Assembly: GCF_903772925.1 (NCBI RefSeq)
Contig: NZ_LR812090.1
Coordinates: 3,021,497-3,085,496, forward strand
DNA length: 64,000 bases
Reading direction: 5' to 3'
From: Alteromonas macleodii
Lineage (GTDB): Bacteria; Pseudomonadota; Gammaproteobacteria; Enterobacterales; Alteromonadaceae
This document shows, piece by piece, positions 36,900 to 46,410 of this stretch. The translations under genes and the position numbers were made by a program. Within the stretch, counting starts at the first letter, position 1. Each line of letters begins with the position of its first letter. The notes beneath the pieces were generated by a model. That model searched no databases. It was given only the letters and a program-made list of their open reading frames with translations, and had not been told where the DNA came from.

Positions 36900-36940
36900 A
36901 GGGAATTGGGGATAAAGATTTCCTTACCTTAAAAGCCCGA

Positions 36941-36969
36941 AAGCCGCTGTCATCGATAGCGGCTTTTTT
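36941..36969 (+). terminator. Rho-independent terminator of ettA
   Basis: Eight-base stem aagccgct / agcggctt (36941-36948, 36958-36965) with a nine-base loop, then a T run. Confidence 0.88.
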
Positions 36970-37046
36970 ATTTGTTTGCTTTTCGTTGCGAACGGGAGAA
37001 AATTAGCCAATACTGAGGTCGTCAATGATAATTAGGTATTTGAGTG

Positions 37047-37454
37047 ATGACAGATAAGCGTCAATTCCAACGAGTCCCGCTGAATGTAAACGGCAAGCTG
37101 GCACATAACGACAATAGTATCGATGTAGTAGTTAGTGACGTGTCTCTGCAGGGCATAAAACTACAAGCAACGGAAACCGCATTGTCAAACTTACCTTTCG
37201 ACAGCCATGAACCTTATGTTGCTACCTTCCAAGCAAATGAAGACAGCCCAGTTATCACCCTTTCAATCTCACAGTTATATCGCCACGCGGACAGCAGACA
37301 GGAGCTAGTTTCGTTGGGGTGTAAAGTAGAGCGTATGGATGTGGAAAGCATAAGCGCCCTTCGCCGTTTAATCTTACTAAACAGCGATGATGCTAGTATT
37401 GAAGAGAAAGATCTTAATGCGCTGGTTAATGCGGTTTATCAAGCGCCAAATTAA
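37047..37454 (+). CDS. Small PilZ-domain protein
   Basis: A 135-residue single PilZ domain, the common cyclic-di-GMP receptor fold. Both ligand motifs are present: R5-x3-R9 near the N-terminus and D31-x-S33-x2-G36. The acidic C-terminal helix (about 110-135) has no recognised partner. The open frame could begin with GTG at 37044, but the ATG at 37047 follows it directly. The target process is unknown. It converges on radA and lies 1.7 kb from a much larger PilZ protein. Confidence 0.85.
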   Translation: MTDKRQFQRVPLNVNGKLAHNDNSIDVVVSDVSLQGIKLQATETALSNLPFDSHEPYVATFQANEDSPVITLSISQLYRHADSRQELVSLGCKVERMDVESISALRRLILLNSDDASIEEKDLNALVNAVYQAPN

Positions 37455-37511
37455 AACAAAAAAATACGACAAGTCTCTGCAGAGCTTCAGAAAAGGCTCC
37501 ACCCTCAAACT

Positions 37512-37546
37512 GCGCAAAAAGACGTACTTCACAAGTCTTCTTGCGC
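37512..37546. repeat. Inverted repeat between convergent pilZ and radA
   Basis: Twelve-base arms gcgcaaaaagac (37512-37523) and gtcttcttgcgc (37535-37546) match at 11 of 12 positions around an 11-base loop. It lies between two converging stops and could act as a bidirectional transcript end, but it lacks a T run. Confidence 0.5.
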
Positions 37547-37580
37547 GTTCCCTACAGCTTTAACGTTAATGCATTTCGCG

Positions 37581-38948
37581 TTATTCCAAGGCATCTAACG
37601 CTTCAGAAAGCCGAGCCACGGACACGACTTTCATGCCATTAATAGCTTGTTTAGGGGCATTAGCTTTAGGCACAATAGCTCGTTTAAAACCATGCTTTGC
37701 CGCTTCTATTATGCGCTCTGTTCCATTGGGAACCGGACGAATTTCACCTGCAAGGCCTACTTCACCAAACACAATCAAGTCGCGCGGTAATGAACGGTTT
37801 CTGAAGCTGGAAATCATCGCCAGTAATAACGCCAGGTCAGCACTGGTTTCAGAGACTCGTACACCGCCAACAACGTTCACAAATACGTCTTGGTCGTTCA
37901 TTTGTACATTACCGTGCCGGTGAAGTACTGCTAACAGCATGGACAAACGATTTTGATCTAGACCCACAGCTATCCGTCTTGGGTTAGACATCTGTGAATA
38001 ATCCACCAGCGCTTGTATTTCCACAAGTAACGGCCGGGTGCCTTCCCAAATGACCATAACGCTAGAACCAGGCGTTTCATTTTCACCTCGGCTTAAGAAA
38101 ATAGCTGAAGGATTACTGACCTCTTTCAAGCCTTTTTCCGTCATGGCAAATACACCCAGTTCGTTGACTGCACCGAAGCGGTTTTTGTGGCTGCGCAAAG
38201 TACGGTAACGACCGTCACTTTCCCCTTCCAGCATCATAGAACTATCGATACAGTGCTCAAGTACTTTAGGGCCCGCTAAGTTTCCGTCTTTCGTTACGTG
38301 GCCAACAATAAACATGGCAATGTGATTTTGTTTGGCAAAGCGCGTTAAATACGCCGCGCTTTCCCTTACTTGGGATACGCTGCCCGGTGCAGATTGAACA
38401 TCTGACACATGCATAACCTGAATAGAGTCGATAACCATAATTTTAGGCTTTTTCGTAAGCGCTAAATCGCAGATGGTTTCCACGTTAGTTTCGGCTAACA
38501 TCATCAGCTTATCGTCAGGGAGGTTTAAACGCTTGGCACGCATTGCCACCTGTTGGAGAGACTCTTCCCCGGTAACATAAAGGGCGGTTTCGCTTTTCGC
38601 CATCTGACACATTACCTGTAGCAAAAGTGTACTTTTTCCGGCGCCAGGTGAACCACCAATTAACATAGCGGCACCAGGGACTATTCCTCCGCCAAGCACT
38701 CTATCTAGTTCCTTAAACGTTGACGAAAATCGTGGCAGTGATTCTAAATCTATAGCGTTTAGTGTCTCGATTTTGGCTGCGGTTTGCCCTGCATACCCTG
38801 AAGTAGTTTGTCGAGCTACACTTTTGGCACTCGCTACCACAAACTCACTTATCGTGTTCCACGCTTTACACTCAGAGCATTGTCCTTGCCAACGTGGGAA
38901 CTCGGCCCCGCAGTCAGAACACACATAAGCAGTTTTACGTTTTGCCAT
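37581..38948 (-). CDS. radA: DNA repair protein RadA
   Basis: RecA-like DnaB-type helicase that promotes branch migration in recombination. It has an N-terminal zinc finger (C10, C13, C24, C27), Walker A GGSPGAGKST, the RadA-specific KNRFG motif in the middle, and a C-terminal Lon-like domain. The length (455) is close to E. coli (460). In E. coli radA follows serB directly; here an 841-residue PilZ gene on the opposite strand separates the two. Confidence 0.96.
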   Translation of the reverse strand: MAKRKTAYVCSDCGAEFPRWQGQCSECKAWNTISEFVVASAKSVARQTTSGYAGQTAAKIETLNAIDLESLPRFSSTFKELDRVLGGGIVPGAAMLIGGSPGAGKSTLLLQVMCQMAKSETALYVTGEESLQQVAMRAKRLNLPDDKLMMLAETNVETICDLALTKKPKIMVIDSIQVMHVSDVQSAPGSVSQVRESAAYLTRFAKQNHIAMFIVGHVTKDGNLAGPKVLEHCIDSSMMLEGESDGRYRTLRSHKNRFGAVNELGVFAMTEKGLKEVSNPSAIFLSRGENETPGSSVMVIWEGTRPLLVEIQALVDYSQMSNPRRIAVGLDQNRLSMLLAVLHRHGNVQMNDQDVFVNVVGGVRVSETSADLALLLAMISSFRNRSLPRDLIVFGEVGLAGEIRPVPNGTERIIEAAKHGFKRAIVPKANAPKQAINGMKVVSVARLSEALDALE

Positions 38949-39068
38949 ATTCCAGTTTTATCCATTGCTTAAAAAGAGTATTCTAACACTTAATAACGGT
39001 GAATTAAGCACAAACCCACGGTCAGTTTTCATTCAGGAATATACTTCCAAGCATAAAAATTAAGGGGT

Positions 39069-39095
39069 TAATGAGTTTTGCTGATTTGCCGATAA
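39069..39095 (+). promoter_or_regulatory. Sigma-28 (FliA) promoter of the large PilZ gene
   Basis: -35 TAATGAGT (39069-39076), 11-base spacer, -10 GCCGATAA (39088-39095). The -10 is a perfect match to the FliA consensus, and the -35 matches five of eight bases of TAAAGTTT. Transcription would start about 35 bases before the ATG at 39137. It has the same architecture as the pomAB promoter in this window. Confidence 0.78.
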
Positions 39096-39136
39096 CAACT
39101 AAAATAATTGATACTTAACAACAAAGTTGCGCATTC

Positions 39137-41662
39137 ATGAGTCAAGATTTAAAGCAATATGCTGATATTATTGAACAGCTAAAGCCCATGGTTAATGGGC
39201 CTGAATTTAACCAAGTATTGCTTCAAACTGCTTCTGACGTACCTAAAGAAAAGCGCTTTCTTATTAAAATGGAAGTGAAGCGTTTAGCTAAACCTTGTAT
39301 GCGTACTATAGATTTGCGCGGTCACGTAGATGGCAAGTGCAAGAAATATGTCCACGAAGGACGTAGCCACTACATGGACGACGTGGCTGTTGATAAGTTT
39401 GAAGAACAACTGCGCGTATTCGGACGCTACACCTACGGTGTATACGAAGCCGTTCAAAACACTGAAAACAACTTTCGGTTAATGCGTGAAAAAGAACTCG
39501 CACAAGAAAGAGCTGATAAAGAAAACCCAGAACTTAAAAAGCGTTCAGCCGTTTTAGAACAGTTCAAAGTTCCTACCGTAAACCTTCTCGATTACAGGCA
39601 GCGCAATACAGAGCGCATGAACTTCGCGGTTGCCGTAGAAATATTTAACACTGAGAACCGCTCTGTGCGAGGCTTAAGCGTAGATATTTCTCTTGAAGGC
39701 CTTCAGATAAAATTGTCTAAAGACGCCTTTTTCAAAAAAGGTGAAACGCTCTTTATTTATTTCAGGGGGCTTGAAAGCGAGTTTGCCATGGATAAAAAAA
39801 ATGGCATTGCTTACAAACTAGTAAAAATCATTACGAAAAATGATGTTAACTATTTAGCCTTACAGCGCGATAAGACTCATCCAAGCCCAGCATTCGATAA
39901 GTTCCTAGAAAGCTTTATCCACGGCAATAAACGCCGCTATAAAGTGAATATGACGAACACCATCGAAGCGATAACCAGTAAAACCTGTGAACAATATTTT
40001 TCACCTCGTAGCCCTACGCTTCCTGTTTTTATCGATGTCGTCAACGAAACTTTAGTGCCTCGCTATGCGATGGTAAATGAAGTAAACCGAGAAACGGTAC
40101 AGTATTGGCAAGACGAAGAAGAAAACTGTCGTCTTAATTTCTTGCTATCGCAAGAAAGACTTACTCGGTTACTAAACAAATCTGATGAAGTTCGTGAAAT
40201 ATTCGTCTTCAGCTTTACCCATTTGCACACAGATAAAGTTTATTTTTATTCAGCCTCTTATGAAGAGTTACTGCAGAAAGAGGTCTTATCCCGTGTATTT
40301 TTGGGTTTTGGCTCAAGAAAAGCGAGTTGGCGAGTGTTTAAAATAACTCTGACAGACATGGACCCAGAGCAAGCGCATATTCCGCTTTCTATCCCAGACT
40401 CTGTTGGCAATAAAGTTAAAAAGCTTAATACACCGCCTTCTGCTCGTTTGATGTCAAAGCTTAAAAACCTGCGTTATCTGGCTCATGTTACAGACGTGAC
40501 CTCAGTAACAGGGCAAGAGACGTACAACGAACTTAAGTTTAATCGCGACAACCTTTCGCATTTAAGGATTTTCGGTCACCCAAGGAATCGTGCAGCATCT
40601 AACATTCATATTGTACGTTTTAAGTACGAAGAGCAGCGCATTGAAAGCCGCTACCAGCTAAGAACGCAAATTGAAGCAAGGTTTAATGGCGAATCGACGG
40701 TCCATCGAGGGATCAGCGAAGACATCTCAGTACACGGATTAGGTCTTCGTGTTGAGCTAGCAAAAGATTATAAGGGTAGTTTGGAAGGAAGAGTAGAAGT
40801 TGCCTTTCCTCGGCTTCAGGAAATAGCGAACAACTATGACGTAATGCACCTTCAGTATGAAATTATTTATCATAATGTCGAGAAGAATATCCTTCACCTG
40901 AAGACAGCTACTGGCGAAGAGGGCAAAAGCGCTCGCAACTTTTTTGAAGAATTAATTAAAAAGAACAAGGCCAATCTTAAAGTCGATAACGATGAAGAAG
41001 AAGTAGAGGGCATGGGCCAAGCACTGCGTTGTATAAACGCAAGAAATGCGACCTCCTTATCTTTCCTGATGAGTAAAGAAGGTGTGCGCTATACTCCGCA
41101 GGCCTGTATAGTTGGAAAACAAGACGAACGCATCACTACCCTTACCACGCAATACGCAGAGCGCGGTAAAGTAAATTTGGAATTTTTGTTTAGAGATAGA
41201 AAGCAAGACTCTCCTTTCGTACAAAGTGGTATCAAAGCAGTTAAGCTTGAAAACATGCCCTTACGACAAGAGCTATTCATATCTTTCGATGCGTCTCAAA
41301 AAGAGCCGCGAATGGCGATCATTCCTCGTTACTCACATAAGTTTGAAAGCAATGAACAACGCCGAGCATTTATAAGAGAAGCCATGGTGCGCGGCCAGTT
41401 TGTCGCTATACACGTTATGCTGACCACAACTGGCAAGCCTGACTTGACCATGCTGCAAACAGAAATTAACTACGTCACCATGTACGCCATGCACAGAGCT
41501 CGTGAGTTAGAAAAGAAAATGTGGAGTATTGCTGCCTGTTCCCATCTTGTCGATGTCACGGACGAGGTGCTCATAAGATATGGTTTTACTATGCAAGACA
41601 TTACGGCGAATAAAACGCTAAAAAGTGCAGTACAACCTAGAGCCATGGTTAACAACGCGTAA
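39137..41662 (+). CDS. Large protein with two PilZ domains, candidate flagellar c-di-GMP effector
   Basis: An 841-residue cytoplasmic protein without signal peptide or membrane span. Two complete PilZ cores are visible: R156-x3-R160 with D183-x-S185-x2-G188, and R501-x3-R505 with D529-x-S531-x2-G534. Each is preceded by a similar charged, mostly helical/beta segment, so the protein may be an internal duplication with a third module at about 640-841 that lacks the motif. A FliA-type promoter upstream links its expression to flagella. By analogy with YcgR, it could act on the motor (PomAB is under a like promoter 16 kb away); this is inference. It is inserted between radA and serB, which are neighbours in E. 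coli. Confidence 0.85.
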   Translation: MSQDLKQYADIIEQLKPMVNGPEFNQVLLQTASDVPKEKRFLIKMEVKRLAKPCMRTIDLRGHVDGKCKKYVHEGRSHYMDDVAVDKFEEQLRVFGRYTYGVYEAVQNTENNFRLMREKELAQERADKENPELKKRSAVLEQFKVPTVNLLDYRQRNTERMNFAVAVEIFNTENRSVRGLSVDISLEGLQIKLSKDAFFKKGETLFIYFRGLESEFAMDKKNGIAYKLVKIITKNDVNYLALQRDKTHPSPAFDKFLESFIHGNKRRYKVNMTNTIEAITSKTCEQYFSPRSPTLPVFIDVVNETLVPRYAMVNEVNRETVQYWQDEEENCRLNFLLSQERLTRLLNKSDEVREIFVFSFTHLHTDKVYFYSASYEELLQKEVLSRVFLGFGSRKASWRVFKITLTDMDPEQAHIPLSIPDSVGNKVKKLNTPPSARLMSKLKNLRYLAHVTDVTSVTGQETYNELKFNRDNLSHLRIFGHPRNRAASNIHIVRFKYEEQRIESRYQLRTQIEARFNGESTVHRGISEDISVHGLGLRVELAKDYKGSLEGRVEVAFPRLQEIANNYDVMHLQYEIIYHNVEKNILHLKTATGEEGKSARNFFEELIKKNKANLKVDNDEEEVEGMGQALRCINARNATSLSFLMSKEGVRYTPQACIVGKQDERITTLTTQYAERGKVNLEFLFRDRKQDSPFVQSGIKAVKLENMPLRQELFISFDASQKEPRMAIIPRYSHKFESNEQRRAFIREAMVRGQFVAIHVMLTTTGKPDLTMLQTEINYVTMYAMHRARELEKKMWSIAACSHLVDVTDEVLIRYGFTMQDITANKTLKSAVQPRAMVNNA

Positions 41663-41873
41663 GTAAGAGGCAGTATTTTAACTTACATATTCAGGCCTGC
41701 GCTTAGAAAAAACTAAGCTCAGACCTCTGATTTATTTAAGCGCCAATTTTTTAATAACTGGCGCCTACATACCAGTGCGTACAGATAATTGTGCATTCCG
41801 AAGGCGCTGGTAAGTTTCCTAGCAAAGCGTGGGAATGCAGGAATGGCTGCTCCCTTTCCAGTTCCTTTAGCGT

Positions 41874-42857
41874 CTATTTATCTAAGAAATAAAGAAGACT
41901 GTGCAGACTACCAACGCGTACGGCTACGTCCGCTTTCTCATTCACTAAAGGTTTGCCGTGACACGCAACGCCTAAGGCTGATTCAGCCATCATCACCAAG
42001 TCGTTCGCCCCATCGCCCATGGCAACGGTTTGTCTCGATGGTATTTGCCACTTTTCAGACAGCGCTTTTACTGTGCGAGCTTTTACATCAGCATTAATAA
42101 TTTCGCCTTCCACTTTCCCTGTTAAGTGCCCGTCTTTTACCGAAAGCGTGTTTGATATCGCATAGTCCAGTCCCAGCCTTGCTTTTAAGTGGTCAGCAAA
42201 GAAAGTAAAGCCACCTGATGCAATAGCGAGTTTCCAGTTATTCGCTTTTAAATGTTTAAGCAGTGTCTGAATACCAGGCATAATAGGAATGCTGTCACGA
42301 ATTTGATTTAGGTGGTCAATGGGTACCCCCTCTAAACACGCCACCCTATGCGTCAAGCTATCGTTAAAGGCAATTTCTCCGCGCATTGCTCTTGCTGTCA
42401 CTTCGGCAACCTGTTCACCAACACCAGCCAGTTTTGCTATCTCATCAATACATTCTATGGCAATAACGGTGCTGTCCATATCCATAACCAGCAGTCCAGG
42501 TTCAGACAAAGACGGTCGCGAGGTTTGCAGCCCAACATCAAGGTTGTAAGCATCACTGACATCACCAAGTAGAGACTTTATTTGCTCAGGCTTTGCATTA
42601 ATTACCTGCCCTCTTATTTCGATAGCATCGTCTCCCATTTGCTGATGCAAATGATGAAACGCAGCACTTACTGGCGAAAATACGTTTATGAGTTTATCTA
42701 ATACGCCTTTTAATAAATACGGGGTTATAGCTTGTCCGATTACAGTTAGCGTATGCGAATACGCTTTTGTATTGTGCTCGCTGCTGACAATGTTTGCCAG
42801 ATATGAAGCTAGATGAATATCGTCATTTTTGATTTCGATGGTGAATATGTCTTTCAT
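41874..42857 (-). CDS. serB: Phosphoserine phosphatase
   Basis: Last enzyme of serine synthesis, dephosphorylating phosphoserine. It has an N-terminal ACT-like regulatory region (about 1-85) and a HAD-superfamily catalytic domain beginning with DMDST (nucleophile at about residue 126 from this start), then the lysine and GDGANDL motifs near the C-terminus. The ATG at 42857 is chosen; the frame extends ten codons further to a TTG at 42887. Neither has a clear Shine-Dalgarno site. It is divergent from ahpA, as serB is from smp (ytjB) in E. coli. Confidence 0.93.
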   Translation of the reverse strand: MKDIFTIEIKNDDIHLASYLANIVSSEHNTKAYSHTLTVIGQAITPYLLKGVLDKLINVFSPVSAAFHHLHQQMGDDAIEIRGQVINAKPEQIKSLLGDVSDAYNLDVGLQTSRPSLSEPGLLVMDMDSTVIAIECIDEIAKLAGVGEQVAEVTARAMRGEIAFNDSLTHRVACLEGVPIDHLNQIRDSIPIMPGIQTLLKHLKANNWKLAIASGGFTFFADHLKARLGLDYAISNTLSVKDGHLTGKVEGEIINADVKARTVKALSEKWQIPSRQTVAMGDGANDLVMMAESALGVACHGKPLVNEKADVAVRVGSLHSLLYFLDK

Positions 42858-42995
42858 AACGCACACAGTATCTGTGGTGATTGGCAAATGTTGCTCTAAT
42901 GCTAACCAATTAGGCTAACTAATAAAATATCCCCTTTAAAATTATTTAGATTTCACCTACTGTTAGGCAACTCATAGCAATTATGGAATTACGCA

Positions 42996-43691
42996 TTGTT
43001 AAACGTGCTGAGCAAAGCCCCTTCACAATCAAAAAGCAATTCGCACTCACTTTACACGGCGTTGAAAAGACTATTTCATACGCTGATTGTAAGTACGGTG
43101 TTTGCGCTGGTGATTGTATTGATACTTTTGCTGCAGCAATACCAAAGTGACTGGCTAACGGTACAAACTCGTTTTTCTGGGGAGAGCATAGCAAGGCAGT
43201 ACGCTAAACTACTTCGCCCCGCATTTGAAGCTGATCAAGCAGCCAACCAGGGAACCGAAGTAAGAGCTGACTCGACGCTATCGAGTACCCTTGCCCAACG
43301 AAACTACATTGAAAGTGTTGCTACTGTTTTGGTTAAGGAGCCGCATATTCTTGCTCTATCAGTGTTTGATAAAGACGGAAGGTACATTGCGCCTTTACCC
43401 CAGATTGATAGCGTTGTGTCGATGAGCCAGTCCCAAGGCGTGACGCCGCTTACCTATGTAGGCGTGATCACCGACGACAATGATAATGTTTTAGGCTATG
43501 TGAACATTCATATGGATACGCAGGCGATATTAGAAAGTCCCCTTGCCCTGCGTTATCAACTGGCGTTAATTGCGTGTATTTTAGTGTTTTTGGCTTTAAT
43601 GTTAGGCATTTACCTGACGCGGGCGTTTTATAAGTCTCGCCCTTGGTTTATACAAGCCATCGAATCTATGAGAAAGAACAAAGATACGTAA
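42996..43691 (+). CDS. AhpA/YtjB (Smp) family membrane protein
   Basis: A 231-residue inner-membrane protein with two spans (about 29-47 and 185-207) enclosing a periplasmic domain of roughly 135 residues, then a short basic C-terminus. Its position divergent from serB matches E. coli smp/ytjB. The family is linked to hemolysin/membrane-stress phenotypes, but its function is not settled. The start is probably TTG at 42996 (GGA eight bases upstream), as the frame contains no early ATG. Confidence 0.78.
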   Translation: MLNVLSKAPSQSKSNSHSLYTALKRLFHTLIVSTVFALVIVLILLLQQYQSDWLTVQTRFSGESIARQYAKLLRPAFEADQAANQGTEVRADSTLSSTLAQRNYIESVATVLVKEPHILALSVFDKDGRYIAPLPQIDSVVSMSQSQGVTPLTYVGVITDDNDNVLGYVNIHMDTQAILESPLALRYQLALIACILVFLALMLGIYLTRAFYKSRPWFIQAIESMRKNKDT

Positions 43692-43728
43692 GCGGGTATT
43701 CACGATACTTTTACACGAGCTCACAATT

Positions 43729-44556
43729 CTAAGCTGTTTCAAACAAGCGTAAATAGTTTTGTGTTGTAATAGATATTATTTGTTTAGGTGATATAGCGAA
43801 AAGCTCGTGTATAACGTCAACAACATCAGATAGATACTGTGGTTCATTAGGCGCACCCTGCCTGCCGTACATGGGCATATCAGGGGCATCAGTCTCTAGT
43901 AGTATCTTATCGAAATGGTTTTCTAGCAGATACTTCAGGGTGTCTCGCGTCTTTCGTGCTCTTTCATAGGTTATGGTACCACCTATTCCTAAGTAAAAGC
44001 CTCGCTCAATATAGGCTTTAGCCGCCTCCACACTGCCAGAAAAAGCATGCACTACCCCAACACCTTGATACTTAGCTTGCTTGAAGGCTTCAAGTAGTAA
44101 ATGATGACTTTTTCGGTGATGCAGAATAACAGGGAGCGCTTTTGTATCGGCGAGTTTCAAATGGGCATGTAGCACTTTCTTTTGAAGCGTTAATGGCACA
44201 CTTATGTGCCCATCAATACCGGTTTCTCCCACCGCTTTTACCGAAGGGTGTAAAGTGGCAGCAGCGGCTTCAAGCTGCCCAAGATTTTCATCAATCGCCT
44301 GCTCAGGTAAGTCAGTGGTCGAAGCTGTATTATCTTGGTTGCTATCGGTCAAAAAATAGGGATGAAGACCTAGCGCGGTATCGATAGGCAAAAGGCTGCT
44401 GTGCTGCTCACTAAGCGCTTGAAGCGCTTCCCAAGACCGTGGGTTAATACTTGGTGCCATTATGCGAGTAAGCCCAGCGGCCTTGGCAGTTTCCAGCGAA
44501 GTATGCAGGTCTACTTTTGATGCAAGCAAGTCGAGGTGGCAATGACTATCAATCAT
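43729..44556 (-). CDS. TatD family metal-dependent hydrolase
   Basis: A 275-residue TIM-barrel hydrolase with the TatD metal ligands: HCHLD near the start, GETGID, HHRKSHH, HAFSGS and ETDAPDMP. The family includes 3'-5' DNA exonucleases and D-aminoacyl-tRNA deacylases; the exact substrate cannot be told. The ATG at 44556 has AAAGGAG seven bases upstream, so the open frame's ten extra codons are not used. It resembles E. coli YjjV, which maps near serB/radA. Confidence 0.88.
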   Translation of the reverse strand: MIDSHCHLDLLASKVDLHTSLETAKAAGLTRIMAPSINPRSWEALQALSEQHSSLLPIDTALGLHPYFLTDSNQDNTASTTDLPEQAIDENLGQLEAAAATLHPSVKAVGETGIDGHISVPLTLQKKVLHAHLKLADTKALPVILHHRKSHHLLLEAFKQAKYQGVGVVHAFSGSVEAAKAYIERGFYLGIGGTITYERARKTRDTLKYLLENHFDKILLETDAPDMPMYGRQGAPNEPQYLSDVVDVIHELFAISPKQIISITTQNYLRLFETA

Positions 44557-44657
44557 GGCGTTGCTCCTTTCTCGCTTTACGCTCAATCAAATGCTAAGTA
44601 CTTAAAATGTCTAGCGGCTGCATAAGACTCGCTACCCTATGCAGTCAATAAGCGCTT

Positions 44658-45296
44658 TTACGGCATTAAGCGCTGTGTTGCCCATGCACCATCTTCGGTT
44701 TTGTTATACTCAAAACGGTCGTGAAGCCTATCTTCTCCGCCCTGCCAAAATTCAATTTGATGAGGCACAATGCGAAAGCCTCCCCAAAAGTCCGGTACAG
44801 GAAGTTCCTTGTTCGCAAACTTATCTTTCAGTTGCTTAAATTGGGTAAGCAAAAGCTCTCTACTGCCAATTGGCTTGCTTTGTTTAGACGCATAGGCTGC
44901 CAACTGACTGTCTTTAGGGCGAGAGAAGAAATAGGCTGCATTTTCAGAAACAGAAAGCTTTTCAACACTGCCACAGACGCGAACTTGGCGCTCCATAAAA
45001 AACCATGGGAAGTGACAGGATACTTTTGGGTTAACCGAAAGTTCTTGCGCTTTTCGACTGCCGAGATTTGTGAAAAATACAAAGCCTTCTTCACTGACAT
45101 CTTTTAACAGAACAATACGTTGAGAAGGTTGACCGCTAGCGTCAACGGTGGCAACCGTCATCGCAGTAGGATCGGGGATACCAGCTTCAATGGCGTCTTT
45201 CAGCCATTTATCGAACAAAATAAATGGGCTTGAAGTAATATCAGTCTCGCTCAAACTGCCTTTCGAGTACTGTCTGCGCATATCTGAAATTGCCAT
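44658..45296 (-). CDS. pdxH: Pyridoxamine/pyridoxine 5'-phosphate oxidase
   Basis: FMN enzyme producing pyridoxal 5'-phosphate, the cofactor GlyA needs. The 212 residues are near E. coli PdxH (218). The FMN-binding block (RIVLLKDVSEEGFVFFTN) and the C-terminal signature (PDFWGGFRIVPHQIEFWQG) are intact. It is monocistronic between tatD and era. Confidence 0.96.
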   Translation of the reverse strand: MAISDMRRQYSKGSLSETDITSSPFILFDKWLKDAIEAGIPDPTAMTVATVDASGQPSQRIVLLKDVSEEGFVFFTNLGSRKAQELSVNPKVSCHFPWFFMERQVRVCGSVEKLSVSENAAYFFSRPKDSQLAAYASKQSKPIGSRELLLTQFKQLKDKFANKELPVPDFWGGFRIVPHQIEFWQGGEDRLHDRFEYNKTEDGAWATQRLMP

Positions 45297-45417
45297 ATAC
45301 CGCTCCTGAAAAGAGATTACTATACGTGCCAGTGCTTATTGTAAGTGCTTGTGCATACCTTTACGCGAATGCTTCTAACTTCATGTTCACCAAAAGCACT
45401 TTAGAATTAAGCGCTAA

Positions 45418-45453
45418 TTAGCATTAGAATAAGGCTCAACGTACTAATGCTAA
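45418..45453. repeat. Inverted repeat downstream of era
   Basis: Perfect 10-base arms ttagcattag (45418-45427) and ctaatgctaa (45444-45453) with a 16-base spacer, 13 bases after the era stop. It may be the 3' end structure of the lepA-lepB-rnc-era transcript; no T run follows. Confidence 0.5.
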
Positions 45454-45465
45454 CAACGATATAGG

Positions 45466-46410
45466 CTAAAAGTTGCTGTCGTCACCGTAGCCTAGTGAAC
45501 GCAAAGCGCGCTCATCGTCTGCCCAGCCTTGTTTCACTTTAACCCAGAGTTCCAAAAATACTTTATTGTCGAACAAGTTTTCCATATCTTTACGCGCTTG
45601 CTCACCAATGGTTTTCAAATGCTTACCGCCTTTACCAATGATCATGCGTTTTTGCGTTTCGCGCTCAACCAAAATTAAGCCACTAATACGATAAACACCA
45701 TTGTCTGTCATTTTGAACTGCTCAATTTCTACCGTAGTAGAGTAAGGCAACTCATCGCCAGTAAAGCGCATCAGCTTTTCACGGATGATTTCAGCAGCCA
45801 TAAAGCGACTTGAACGGTCAGTGATATAGTCTTCTGGGAAGAAAAATTCACTCTTAGGTAACGACTTAGCCACTAAGTCTCTAATATCGTCTACCATTTT
45901 GCCCTGTTTAGCGCTGATAGGGATCATGTGCTCAAACGGGTGTTTCTCACCAAGCTTTTGTAGGTGAACCATAAAGTTTTCTTTATCTTCCACCTTATCC
46001 ATTTTGTTTACGATAAGGTAGCAAGGAAGGTTTGCCTGCTTAACTTTACTTAATACCATTTCATCTTCAGCATTGAAGCGATCACCTTCCACGACAAACA
46101 GCACAAGGCCAACTTCAGCTAATGAGCTAGACGCGGCGCGGTTCATGTAGCGATTAATCGCGCGTTTTTCGTCTTGGTGAAGCCCTGGTGTATCAACGTA
46201 AATCGCTTGATAGTCGCCGTCAGTATCTATACCTAGAATACGGTGGCGCGTGGTCTGAGGCTTACGTGAGGTAATACTTACCTTTTGACCTAGTAAACGG
46301 TTAAGTAGCGTCGACTTGCCCACGTTAGGGCGCCCGACTATGGCAACTAGGCCACAGCGAGTTTGAATATCTGGCATCTCTGGCAAATTCGACTCATCAT
46401 GTGTTGTCAT
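45466..46410 (-). CDS. era: GTPase Era
   Basis: Essential 30S-assembly GTPase. GTPase domain with G1 GRPNVGKS, G3 DTPG and G4 NKMD; C-terminal KH domain (about 210-300, with [11 protein letters not shown]) that binds the 3' end of 16S rRNA. The ATG at 46410 has GGAGAAG upstream and overlaps the rnc 3' end by 14 bases; a TTG one codon earlier is less likely. Downstream recO and pdxJ, usual partners, are not here. Confidence 0.96.
   Translation of the reverse strand: MTTHDESNLPEMPDIQTRCGLVAIVGRPNVGKSTLLNRLLGQKVSITSRKPQTTRHRILGIDTDGDYQAIYVDTPGLHQDEKRAINRYMNRAASSSLAEVGLVLFVVEGDRFNAEDEMVLSKVKQANLPCYLIVNKMDKVEDKENFMVHLQKLGEKHPFEHMIPISAKQGKMVDDIRDLVAKSLPKSEFFFPEDYITDRSSRFMAAEIIREKLMRFTGDELPYSTTVEIEQFKMTDNGVYRISGLILVERETQKRMIIGKGGKHLKTIGEQARKDMENLFDNKVFLELWVKVKQGWADDERALRSLGYGDDSNF

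Noticed and set aside
41663..41873. Hairpins after the large PilZ gene (GCTTAG/CTAAGC and GCGCCA/TGGCGC, plus GCATTCC/GGAATGC)
   Set aside because: Short stems without T runs; possible transcript ends, but not strong enough to call as terminators or repeats.
42983..43150. ATG-started 55-codon frame overlapping the start of ahpA
   Set aside because: It covers the part that encodes the first AhpA membrane span; the AhpA frame (TTG start) has family support, the other has none.
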